From: Planctomycetota bacterium
GTDB taxonomy: Bacteria; Planctomycetota; B15-G4; JADJEK01
Length of the DNA: 61,614 bases
Assembly (NCBI GenBank): GCA_016213895.1
Contig: JACQZJ010000012.1
Location: forward strand, 1 to 61,614
Direction: 5' to 3'
The position numbers and the translations under genes are program-made. A model generated the notes under the pieces. That model saw only the letters and a list, made by a program, of their open reading frames with translations. It was not told the DNA's origin and ran no database searches. Positions 39,558 to 47,880 of the stretch are shown piece after piece; the stretch's first letter is position 1, and each line of letters starts with the position of its first letter.

Positions 39558-41205
39558 ATGCCTTGTGGATCGTTCGCCGCCCCCCTGCGCCCGTCCGCTT
39601 CCCCGCTTGGGTTCGCGCCGCTCGCCCTGGCCTTCTTCGTCCTTGCCGCGCCGCCCCAGGCCGCGGCCCGAGGCGACGGCAAGGCGGACTGGGTTGGCGG
39701 CCGGCCCGACGGGTGCACCACGATCACCGCCGGCAAGAAAGCCACGGCCGACGGCTCGGTCATCACCTCGCACACCTGCGATTCGCACCGCACCTGCTCG
39801 TCGCTGGACATCGCTCCGCCGTGCGACTACCCCGCCGGGAGCACGCAGGCCATGCTGCGCCGCCTGGAGGACGACTCCCTCGCCATGCCGGCCTACAAGC
39901 GCGACGAGGTCGGCCAGATCCCGCAGGCCGAGCACACCTACGGCTACATCAACACGGCCTACCCGTGCATGAACGACCGCCAGCTCGCCGTCGGGGAGTC
40001 GACCTTCGGCGGCCGCGAGGAGCTGCGCTCGGACAAGGGACTGATCGACTGCCAGCAGCTCGTGCAGCTCATGGTGGCGCGCTCTGCCACGGCGCGCGAG
40101 GCGATCTGCCTGGCCGGCGAGCTGACTGGCCGCTACGGCTACAGCGACGAGGGCGAGTGCTTGACGATCGCCGACACGAACGAGGTCTGGCATTTCGAGA
40201 TCGTCGGCCCGGGCAAGGACGAGATCGGCTCGATCTGGGCGGCGCGCCGCGTCCCGGACGAGCACGTGAGCGTCAACGCCAACGCCAGCCGCATCCGCAG
40301 CCTCGACCTCGCGGACGCGGACAACTTCATGGCCTCGGCCAACGTCCTCGAGGTGGCGCGCGCGCGGCTGGTGGAGCCCGGAGCAGGGCCCCTTCGAGTT
40401 CTGCTACGCCTACGACCCCGCGGGCCGCACCTCGCTCGCCGCGCGCCGCCGCGAGTGGCGCGTGTTCGACCTCCTGGCGCCGTCCCTCAAGCTGAACGCC
40501 GAGTCCGAGAACTACCCGTTCTCGATCAAGCCGGACCAGCCGGTCACGGTCGCGAAGCTCGTCACCGTGTTCCAGGACTACTACGAGGGCACGCCGTACA
40601 ACTTCGTCAAGAACATCACCGACACGGACAAGGACGGCAAGACGGTCATCTCGCCGCTCGCCAATCCCTTCATGCCGTACGACATGAACCGGATCTTCAA
40701 GATCAACGCTGGCTGGCAGGAGCTGGGGGAGCGCACCATCGCGCGCTGGTACACCATGTACGCCACCATCACGCAGTCGCGCGGCTGGCTGCCGGACGAG
40801 GTCGGCGGCGTGACGTGGCTGGCGCTCGACAACGTGGCGACGTCGATCTACGTGCCGCTCTACTGCTCGATCACCGACCTGCCGCAGTCATACAAGACCT
40901 GCGGGCGCGTGACTGGCTTCAGCCGCGACAGCGCCTGGTGGGCCTTCAACCACGCGGGCACGCTGGCGGCGCAACGCTGGGGGGACATGCGGCGCGACGT
41001 GGAGGCCGCCTGGCAGCCGCTGCAGCAGGAGCTGTTCGCCGCGCAGCAGGGCGTCGAGGCGGAGGCGCTGGCGCTCCTCGCGCAGGATAAGGCCGCGGCG
41101 CGCGCCTTCCTCACGCGCCACGGCTGCGAGTGGGGCGAGAAGGTGGTGGAGCGCTGCTGGAAGCTCGGCGACGAGCTCTGGACCAAGTACGACGAGAAGT
41201 TCTAG
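39558..41205 (+). pseudogene. C69-family dipeptidase, frameshifted (or sequencing error)
   Basis: The first reading frame encodes a signal peptide (about 1-38), then GCTTITAGKKATADGSVI, where the Cys is the N-terminal nucleophile expected after processing in C69 Ntn-hydrolases. It continues in the family pattern to NVLEVARAR at about 40366. From there the family sequence goes on in another frame: GWWSPEQGPFEF, then LLAPSLKLNAESENYPFS to the stop at 41205. The switch lies in an 11-base GC-dinucleotide run (40356-40366). Adding one missing CG restores VARARGWWSPEQ. As read, the first frame runs on to 41090 with unrelated sequence. Intact length would be about 549 residues. It may be a true slippage mutation, a phase-variable switch or an assembly error. 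Confidence 0.8.
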
Positions 41206-41249
41206 GCGAAGTCCAAGGGCCGCCCGCGCGTTGCGATACGGTCGAGCTC

Positions 41250-42122
41250 TCAACTCGCCGTGATCACGATCATCTCCGGCGCGCTGTAGACCTCGAACAC
41301 CCCGTCATGGTCGAGGTCCTGGGCCACCACGGCGTAGAACACGAGACCGACCAGTCCCGGATCGGCCGGGATCGCGATCTGGAACTGGCCGTGGCCGTTT
41401 CTCTCGAGCGCCTGCCGCATGCCGCCGCGCACCGCGAGCCCCCATGAGGCGGGTGGCGGGTTCGCCGTGTCGATCCCCGCCGACTGGCCGTTCGCGTCCA
41501 CGGCTCCCTCGGGAAGGAGCGACAGGGAAAGCAGCAGCTCGGCCGCGTACTCCGAGTGGTCGGCGGCCACCTCGGCGATGAAGACCTCGCCGATGGCGGT
41601 GCTGCCGCCCGGATGAGGGGACACGCCGATCGAAGCGACCGGGAACTTGAAGGGCTGGTTCGGCTGGGTAGGATCCGGAGCCGTGCCCGTGTCGCCGCTC
41701 GCGATCACGTCGCCGCTCGTGTACAGCCGTTCCCCGTTCCGCGTCAGGACCCAATTCACCTTGCGGTTAGTGAGGACGGACGTACCGACGACGTAGACAA
41801 GCTGGAAGGTCGCGGACTGGCCGGGCCCGATCGCGGCGCCCGTGCTTCCTGCGAAGAAGTGGAAGCCCTCCGAAGACGTCCGCGCTGACCAATTGGCCGG
41901 TTGAGCGGTGTAGTGCTCCCCGCAGGGCGGCTTGTCCAGGCTCTGGCCCGCCTTGGGGAGGACATGCACGTCCTTGATGCCCTCGGCCCCGGCCGTGACC
42001 GTGAAGGAGTAGGTGGACGTGCCTTCCGACGTTTGCGAGACCGGCTGAGACACGGACTGGGCTTCGGCCGTGCAGGCCAAGGTCGTCGCGACAAGCACCA
42101 GGAGACTCATGAAGCGTCGCAT
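41250..42122 (-). CDS. Secreted beta-rich protein of unknown function, paralogue 1
   Basis: A 290-residue protein with a signal peptide (SLLVLVATTLACTAEA). It shares its whole plan with the next gene upstream: a STYSFTV segment near residue 33, KDVHVLP, a central beta-rich stretch, and a C-terminal end with DLDHDGVFEVYSAPEMIVI. The last motif resembles a DxDxDG calcium-binding loop. ATG 42122 follows GGAGGG; a later ATG (42110) is possible. The gene is 11 bases downstream of its paralogue, so they form an operon. No family recognised. Confidence 0.7.
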   Translation of the reverse strand: MRRFMSLLVLVATTLACTAEAQSVSQPVSQTSEGTSTYSFTVTAGAEGIKDVHVLPKAGQSLDKPPCGEHYTAQPANWSARTSSEGFHFFAGSTGAAIGPGQSATFQLVYVVGTSVLTNRKVNWVLTRNGERLYTSGDVIASGDTGTAPDPTQPNQPFKFPVASIGVSPHPGGSTAIGEVFIAEVAADHSEYAAELLLSLSLLPEGAVDANGQSAGIDTANPPPASWGLAVRGGMRQALERNGHGQFQIAIPADPGLVGLVFYAVVAQDLDHDGVFEVYSAPEMIVITAS

Positions 42123-42133
42123 GGATCCCTCCG

Positions 42134-43015
42134 CTATGAGCCGATCGTAACGGCGAGGGGCGGCACGTTGAACACGTCCGGAACGCCGTCGCTGTTCAGG
42201 TCGATGGTCGCCACGATGTACAGGGACTTGCCTGCCAGCTCGGGATTCTCCGACAGGACGATCCTCGCCTGCGCCCTGCCGCGGCCGTTCTCGGCGCGCA
42301 GGGGCGCGCGCTCCCCCTCGATGCGAACGCGCCACGCCGGCGGCAGTGGAGCGTTGACATCGAGTCCGATGCCGAGAGGGTCCGCTTCTTCGCTTTCGGC
42401 GAGGGCGGTCGCCACGTGCAGGTCGTACACCGAGCCCAGCGCCTCGGTGCTGACATCCACGCGGATGACGCCGCCAAGCACGAGGGTGCTGCCCGGATTC
42501 ACCGCTGCGTTGAGTGAGAGCACCGGGAATTGGAAATCGCCCGTGCCGCCGCCGGGAACGGTGAAGGTGCTCGTCTCGTACGTGAGCGGGTCGTTGGGTT
42601 GGATGTTCGGTGTTCCTGTGCTCGTGAAGCGAACCGTGGTGATCTGGGTTCCTGGCGGCTTGTCCTTCGGGTGCTTGACCGTGACGGAGAAGCTGGCGCC
42701 GGCCGATACGCCGGCCCCCTCGCTGCCCGCGTGGAACCGGATGCGTTTGCCGTCAACGGTGCGGCTCGCGGACCAGCCGTCGGGAGCGCTCGAACTCGCG
42801 ATGGCCGGGAAGGCGTTGCCCTTGGGATGGGTCAAGTGGAGGTCCTTGACCGTGTTGCCCTTCGGGTCGATGCTGAACGAGTAGGTGGTGGACGCGCCAT
42901 CGGCGGACGTCGACTCGCTCATGGAGCTCACGGTCGGGTTGTCGGCAAGCAACGCGCCGGCCAGCACACCCTGAGCGAGCATCAAGAGCGCAGGAGCGAG
43001 GAATGGCCTTCTCAT
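42134..43015 (-). CDS. Secreted beta-rich protein of unknown function, paralogue 2
   Basis: A 293-residue protein with a signal peptide ending near VLAGALLA. It matches paralogue 1 in order of motifs: TTYSFSIDPKGNTVKDLHL, FHAGSEGAGVSAGASFSVTV and, at the C-terminus, DLNSDGVPDVFNVPPLAVTI. The DxNxDG loop again suggests a Ca2+ site. The start at ATG 43015 is chosen because the signal peptide begins there; no strong Shine-Dalgarno is seen. The leader carries two hairpins (43031-43104). Function unknown; likely cell-surface or extracellular. Confidence 0.7.
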   Translation of the reverse strand: MRRPFLAPALLMLAQGVLAGALLADNPTVSSMSESTSADGASTTYSFSIDPKGNTVKDLHLTHPKGNAFPAIASSSAPDGWSASRTVDGKRIRFHAGSEGAGVSAGASFSVTVKHPKDKPPGTQITTVRFTSTGTPNIQPNDPLTYETSTFTVPGGGTGDFQFPVLSLNAAVNPGSTLVLGGVIRVDVSTEALGSVYDLHVATALAESEEADPLGIGLDVNAPLPPAWRVRIEGERAPLRAENGRGRAQARIVLSENPELAGKSLYIVATIDLNSDGVPDVFNVPPLAVTIGS

Positions 43016-43030
43016 GTCCCGGATTCCCGC

Positions 43031-43104
43031 AGGTGGCGACTCTCTCCCGTCTCCGGCCGCGCCACCTCGGCGGCCGAAAGCCGGCCACGTCCCCTGACGG
43101 GACG
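43031..43104 (-). other. Two hairpins in the leader between greA and the paralogue pair
   Basis: An 8-bp perfect stem pairs 43031-43038 with 43060-43067 around a 21-base loop. A 6-bp stem pairs 43088-43093 with 43099-43104 (loop CTGAC). They stand between the greA stop and the next ATG on the same strand. They may end the greA transcript or structure the leader; no U-run follows, so a standard intrinsic terminator is unlikely. Confidence 0.4.
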
Positions 43105-43179
43105 AGCGGATCGGAGCACTGCAAGCCGCTGCCGTCAAGGGCCCGCGTTCCGCGGTACGGGGCCTGTCCTGACGAGGCG

Positions 43180-45369
43180 CTAGTCCGGCGGCGCGGCGCG
43201 CTCGATCGAGAGGATCTCCAGGCGCTGCACGCCGTGCTCTCCCGAGGCCTCGACCACCTCGCCAACGCTCCTGCCGAGGAAGGCCCGGGCAATGGGCGCG
43301 AGGTAGGAGTAGACGCCACGCTCGAGGTCGGCGTCCCAGGGTCCGAGGAAGGTGTAGCTCTGCTCCGCCGCGCTGCCGACCTCGCGCACGCGGATGGTCG
43401 TGCCGACGTTGACGCGGTCGGTGCCGATCGACTCGAAGGGGATGGCGCGCGCGCGCCGGATGTCGTCGCCGATCTCGTTCGCCCGCTGCGAGAGGAAGTC
43501 GCGTTGCTCGAGCGCGGCGGTGAACTCCGCGTTCTCCGACAGGTCGCCGAATCCGGCCGCGTGGCCAATGGCCTCGCTGTTCTTCAGCATGTCGACGTTG
43601 ACGATGCGCTGGTACTCGTCCTCGCGCGCCTTGAGGCCGCGCGGGCTGACGTAGATGACGTCTTCCTCCCACAGCTCCTTGCGGCCGAGGATGGCGTCCG
43701 CGAACCGCGCCTTGAGCGCCTCCTGCAGCTGATAGCGCGCCACGTCCGTGACGCCTTGGTTGGACGCGAGCGCCTGGTGGAGCTGCACCGCCAGGCCGTC
43801 GTCGCACTCGTTGAGCACCAGGTTCATCGCCTGGTACTTGTTGGCGCCGACGGCGACGCGCATCCTGCCGAGCAGGGCGCGCTGCTCCGGGGTGATCTGG
43901 TTCTTCGCCGACCTCGCCCAGCGGTCCATGAGGCGCAAGAGCGCCAGCGTGATCGCCACCCGATCGACGGTGCCGGGAGCGGCGTCCAGCGCGCCCGAGG
44001 TGGCGGCCTTCCACAGCCAGAACAGCCCGTGGCCGTGGCGGTCGGGCGTCGCCAGGATGAGCTGGATGGCGCGCGCCAGCGCCTCGCCGCGGCCCTCGGC
44101 GAGCAGCGTCCGCGCCAGCATGTCGGTCAGCCGGCCCGGCGCGCCCGGGAGCGACTCGGCGTAGGCCGCGGCCCAACCGGCGAAGTTCCGCTCGCGCAGG
44201 AAGACCAGTGCGCGGCGGATCAGCTCCTCGTCCTCGAGCAGCGCCGAGGCGTCTCCAAAGCCTCCGGCGCGGGCGAAGAGCGCGTCCAGGCCGGGGAGGG
44301 GCGGCGCGTCCGCTCCCATCCTCTGCGCGACCTCGGCGTGCACGGCGGCCGCAAGCAACGCCACCGCGTTGGGCGCGCTCGCGTCGGCGGCGATCCCGGC
44401 GAGGAGCTGGGCGCAGTCCTGCAGCAGGGGACCCTGCGGCGCGTGCCCGGCGCCGATCGAGCCGAGGTACTCGACCACCAGGCGGATGCGGTCGAGCGCC
44501 GCTGGCGCGGCCGCGATGCGCGCCGTCAGTTCCTCCTCGTGCGTGATCGGCGCGGTACGCAGGATCAGGATGGGCTGCTTGTCGCCGAACACCTGAATCA
44601 TCGGGTTGCGCTCCACCTGGCCGCGGGCCCGGTTCCACCAGCGCGCGAACGCGGGCCGAGGCACCACGCCGCGCAGGAGGAGCTTCTTCAGGCCCTCCCA
44701 TTCGAGGCGGCCGCCCATGGCCGCGAGCGCCGACTGCACCAGGCCCGATGGGTCGCTCTCGGCCTTCTCCTTGAGCGCCGCCACGTTGAAGCGCATGAGC
44801 GCGCGGAAGTCGTCCTGCTCGAGAAGGGTCAGCTCGGCGGCGGCGGCCGCGGGCGCGAGCGTGCGCTGCGTCGAGCCGTCGCTCAGGACGAAGGCGCCCT
44901 GGGCGGGGTCGAAGCTCTCGATGCGTTCCGGTCCGGCGCCCTCCGCCGCAGCGACGTAGGCGCCCGGCTTGAAGCGCAGGCAGCGCCGCAACGCGTCGCG
45001 TTCCACCGCGCCGTCCTTCTGGTCGAGGGTGGCGAGCAGGGCCCCCAGCTCGGGCCGGCCCGCGCGGCGGTGGATGGCCGCGGCCTGTGCGCGAACCGAG
45101 CGATCCCCGATCGCCAGCCTGACCGCCTCCTCCGCGAACTCGAGCAGCTCCTCGTCCGGGTCCGCGTCCGGAATCTGCTCGAGCAGGCAGGCGAGCAGGG
45201 CGCCCGCGGTGTCCGCCGCTCCGGCCCCGGCGAGCAGCGCCGCCGCTTCCCGGCAGTCGGCGAGGTCGATGCGCCCTTCCTCCACGCTCGCCATCCATTG
45301 CTCTTCGAGTTCGGCGAAGCGTCCCTCGGCTGCCAGGCTTGCCAGAGAGAAGGGGGGAATCGTGTTCAT
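43180..45369 (-). CDS. greA: GreA/GreB-family elongation factor with long N-terminal extension
   Basis: The last 160 residues of this 729-residue protein are a GreA: ELWEEDVIYVSPRGLKAREDE, then GFGDLSENAEFTAALEQRDFL with the acidic coiled-coil tip, and GTTIRVREVG...YTFLGPWDAD plus PIARAFLGRSVGEVVE for the FKBP-like domain. Those residues rescue backtracked RNA polymerase by stimulating transcript cleavage. The N-terminal 560 residues are helical, Ala/Leu-rich, TPR-like. Standard GreA is about 158 residues; chlamydial GreA is similarly enlarged. ATG 45369 is chosen because sequence upstream is low-complexity. A TAGACT box is 36 bases upstream. Confidence 0.88.
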   Translation of the reverse strand: MNTIPPFSLASLAAEGRFAELEEQWMASVEEGRIDLADCREAAALLAGAGAADTAGALLACLLEQIPDADPDEELLEFAEEAVRLAIGDRSVRAQAAAIHRRAGRPELGALLATLDQKDGAVERDALRRCLRFKPGAYVAAAEGAGPERIESFDPAQGAFVLSDGSTQRTLAPAAAAAELTLLEQDDFRALMRFNVAALKEKAESDPSGLVQSALAAMGGRLEWEGLKKLLLRGVVPRPAFARWWNRARGQVERNPMIQVFGDKQPILILRTAPITHEEELTARIAAAPAALDRIRLVVEYLGSIGAGHAPQGPLLQDCAQLLAGIAADASAPNAVALLAAAVHAEVAQRMGADAPPLPGLDALFARAGGFGDASALLEDEELIRRALVFLRERNFAGWAAAYAESLPGAPGRLTDMLARTLLAEGRGEALARAIQLILATPDRHGHGLFWLWKAATSGALDAAPGTVDRVAITLALLRLMDRWARSAKNQITPEQRALLGRMRVAVGANKYQAMNLVLNECDDGLAVQLHQALASNQGVTDVARYQLQEALKARFADAILGRKELWEEDVIYVSPRGLKAREDEYQRIVNVDMLKNSEAIGHAAGFGDLSENAEFTAALEQRDFLSQRANEIGDDIRRARAIPFESIGTDRVNVGTTIRVREVGSAAEQSYTFLGPWDADLERGVYSYLAPIARAFLGRSVGEVVEASGEHGVQRLEILSIERAAPPD

Positions 45370-45404
45370 CGGGCTCGGATCCGGGACCAGTCGTGAAACG
45401 GGAC

Positions 45405-45410
45405 AGTCTA
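45405..45410 (-). promoter_or_regulatory. Candidate -10 box (TAGACT) for the long greA gene
   Basis: On the minus strand TAGACT is 35 bases before ATG 45369. It is identical to boxes before the M2 peptidase and DUF1028 genes. Confidence 0.3.
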
Positions 45411-45549
45411 CGGCACGGAGCGGCGCGACGGAGGAGGAAACTGCGCAGCCGAGCACCACGGACCCCTTGCTTGCGCGGCCGCGAGCCAGGTGATGAGATC
45501 GGCTGCGGCGGTGCGGCGCCGGAGGGTCGAGCAACGCGGAGGAGAACGA

Positions 45550-45963
45550 GTGCGCAGGACGATCACCATCCAGACGCCGGGGCGCGGCATGATCGAGGTG
45601 ACCGGCAAGGTGCGCGAGGTGGTGCGCGCCTCGGGGATCAGCGAGGGCCTCTGCCACGTCTTCATCCCGCACACCAGCGCCAGCCTCGTCATCCAGGAAA
45701 ACGCCGATCGCTCGGCGCGGCGCGACCTGGAGGCCTTCTTCGAGCGCATCGCGCCGGACGGCGACCCCGCGTACGAGCATCGCTCCGAGGGGCCGGACGA
45801 CATGCCCTCGCACGTGCGTTCGGCGCTGACGAGGACGTCCGAGACTATCATCGTCGCCGCGAACGACCTGCTGCTCGGCACGTGGCAGGGGATCTTCCTG
45901 TTCGAGCACAGGCGCGCTCCGCACCGCCGGATCTTGGAGATCATGGTCATGGGTGACCGGTGA
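45550..45963 (+). CDS. yjbQ: YjbQ family protein (secondary thiamine-phosphate synthase type)
   Basis: A 137-residue protein with the family signatures VFIPHTSASLVIQENAD, EGPDDMPSHVRSAL and GTWQGIFLFEHRR. The His/Asp/Glu residues are the likely metal or catalytic site. E. coli YjbQ has weak thiamine-phosphate synthase activity; the physiological role is unsettled. The start is GTG 45550, after GGAGGAGAACGA; a longer in-frame start gives an Arg-rich leader without conservation. It is divergent from greA. Confidence 0.88.
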   Translation: MRRTITIQTPGRGMIEVTGKVREVVRASGISEGLCHVFIPHTSASLVIQENADRSARRDLEAFFERIAPDGDPAYEHRSEGPDDMPSHVRSALTRTSETIIVAANDLLLGTWQGIFLFEHRRAPHRRILEIMVMGDR

Positions 45964-46262
45964 CGGGGGAGGGGGAAGAGGAGAGGAGACGGGAAGAGAG
46001 GAGCGTCGCAGCCGTTTCTCCGGGGCCGGGGACGGGTGCGCGCGGTTCGCCGGCGTGAGGGACGTTGCGCGTGAAGCCAACGCGACGTCGCGCAAGCGCC
46101 TTGACATGACAAGTCTGCTCGGCTCCAGCGTTCGTGGGGCACGGGCGAACTCGCAAATGACACAGCCTCGCGCAGGAGCGCCGCTCTGCTCGGCCGGACG
46201 CGCCTTCGGGAGGTGGTAGACTGCTCACTCGCCGCGCCGGACGATGCGTCGAGAGGTGTCGG
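45964..46262 (+). other. 299-base intergenic region with polypurine tract and inverted arms
   Basis: Directly after the yjbQ stop lies an almost pure purine tract (45965-46003, broken by one C at 45990). Further on, TTGACA (46101-46106) is embedded in CTTG-N6-CAAG (46100-46113) but has no matching -10. A TAGACT box sits at 46217-46222, 41 bases before the DUF1028 ATG, and is the likeliest promoter element. No open frame with coding character was seen. Confidence 0.45.
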
Positions 46263-47795
46263 ATGAAGCCACGCGAGATGCGCTCGGGAGCGCTGGCAGG
46301 GTTGCTCGTGCTCGCGTTCCTGGCCGGGCAGGCGCGCGCCACCTGGTCGATCGTGGTCACGGACACGAAGACGGGCGAGGTGGCGGTCGCGTCCGCGACG
46401 TGCGTCAACAACCTCGACCTCGAGAAGTACCTGCCGGTGATCCGCGTGGGGCTGGGCGCGGGCGCCGCCCAGGCGCTGATCGACTCGGGCGCCACGAACC
46501 GGCAGATCATCTGGACGGAGCTGGGGAACGGCACCGACCCGGCGGTCATCCTCTCGCTCATCCAGGCCGCGGACTCCATGTTCCAGCAGCGCCAGCTCGG
46601 GATCGTGGACCTCTTGGCGCGCGCGGTGTCGTTCACCGGCACGCAGACCTCGGCCTGGGCCGGCGGCATGACCGGCACCGCGGGCACGCTCACCTACGCC
46701 ATCCAGGGGAACATCCTGACCGGCGCCCCGGTCGTCACCGCGGCGCGCGACGCGCTTCTCAACACGAACGGAGACCTGGCCGAGAAGCTCATGGCCGCCA
46801 TGCTCGCGGCGCAATCCATGGGCGGGGACGGCCGCTGCTCCTGCAGTCCGGCCGCGCCTACGAGCTGCGGCTCGCCGCCGCCGAGCTTCACCAAGTCCGC
46901 GCATGTAGGCTTCATGGTGATCGCGCGTGTGGGCGACAGCGACGGCATCTGCGGCAGCGCCGCGGGCTGCGCGAGCGGCTCCTACTACATGGACCTCAAT
47001 GTCGCGGGCAACCAGACTGGCAAGCCCGATCCGGTGTTCCAACTGCAGGGATTGTTCGCGGCCTGGCGCGCCGCCTGGAGCGGCCGTCCGGATCACGTCA
47101 AGTCGCAAGTCACGCTCAGCTCCTCGGTGCTCGACGACAGCGGCGCCGCCACGGCCGACATGCACATCCAGTTGATCGACTGGCAGGGGATCCCACTCAC
47201 GCAGGGCGGAGCGGTCGTCACGGTCACGCGCGCGAGCGGCCCGGGCGTGGTGGTCATCGGCCCGGCCGTCGACCACGGCAACGGCACGTACAGCGTGCAC
47301 CTCCAAGGGCGCACCAAGCTCGGGAAGGACCTGCTGCGCGTGGACGTGGACGACGGCCAGGGGCCGGTCACGCTCTATCCGTTCAGCGGGATCGCGGTCG
47401 CGCCCGGCGACTTCCTCACGAGCAGCGCCGCGCAGCTCTCCGCGTCGCTCGGCGACGACGCCTCCCTGGCGCTCGCCGCCGGGCCGGGGCTCGCGGACCG
47501 GCAGTACCTCGTGCTCGTCTCGGTTTCCGGCACCACGCCGGGGTTCTTCCTGGGGCACGTGTACGTCCCGCTCGTCCTGGACGCGGCCGTCGGCTGGTCG
47601 TACGTCCTGTGCAACAGCGCGGTGCTCCAGAACACCTGTGGGCTGCTCGACGGCAGCGGCGCCGCGGCCGCGGCGCTCTCTTTTTCCCCGGGCGACCTGG
47701 CGCCGCTCGCGGGCGCGACGCTCTCGCTCTCGGCGCTGGCGCTCGGCCCGGTCGACTGCGCCTCGGACGCGGTCGTGGTGAACGTCGTTCCCTGA
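46263..47795 (+). CDS. Secreted DUF1028 (Ntn-hydrolase-like) protein with VVP C-terminal domain
   Basis: The 510-residue protein has a signal peptide (to about residue 26, ARA before TWSIV). Residues 27-270 form DUF1028: TWSIVVTDTKTGEVAVASATC, ALIDSGATNRQI, GTLTYAIQGNIL and a Cys-rich insert CSCSPAAPTSCGS. A beta domain follows at about 275-385, and a C-terminal domain (about 390-510) with AAGPGLADRQYLVLVSVSG and ending VVVNVVP. That end is like the tail of the FG-GAP protein (6585-8804). DUF1028 members are predicted hydrolases of Ntn fold; the substrate is unknown. Confidence 0.82.
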   Translation: MKPREMRSGALAGLLVLAFLAGQARATWSIVVTDTKTGEVAVASATCVNNLDLEKYLPVIRVGLGAGAAQALIDSGATNRQIIWTELGNGTDPAVILSLIQAADSMFQQRQLGIVDLLARAVSFTGTQTSAWAGGMTGTAGTLTYAIQGNILTGAPVVTAARDALLNTNGDLAEKLMAAMLAAQSMGGDGRCSCSPAAPTSCGSPPPSFTKSAHVGFMVIARVGDSDGICGSAAGCASGSYYMDLNVAGNQTGKPDPVFQLQGLFAAWRAAWSGRPDHVKSQVTLSSSVLDDSGAATADMHIQLIDWQGIPLTQGGAVVTVTRASGPGVVVIGPAVDHGNGTYSVHLQGRTKLGKDLLRVDVDDGQGPVTLYPFSGIAVAPGDFLTSSAAQLSASLGDDASLALAAGPGLADRQYLVLVSVSGTTPGFFLGHVYVPLVLDAAVGWSYVLCNSAVLQNTCGLLDGSGAAAAALSFSPGDLAPLAGATLSLSALALGPVDCASDAVVVNVVP

Positions 47796-47880
47796 GCGCG
47801 CGGCGCGCGCTATCCTGGCTTGCTTCCGCTCGCGGCTTGATCGGGCCCCGGATCCACCTGGTTTCCAGGAGCAACTCCAC

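Noticed and set aside
46100-46129. TTGACA at 46101 as a strong promoter
   Set aside because: No -10-like hexamer lies at 16-18 bases; the following sequence at that distance is TCCAGC.
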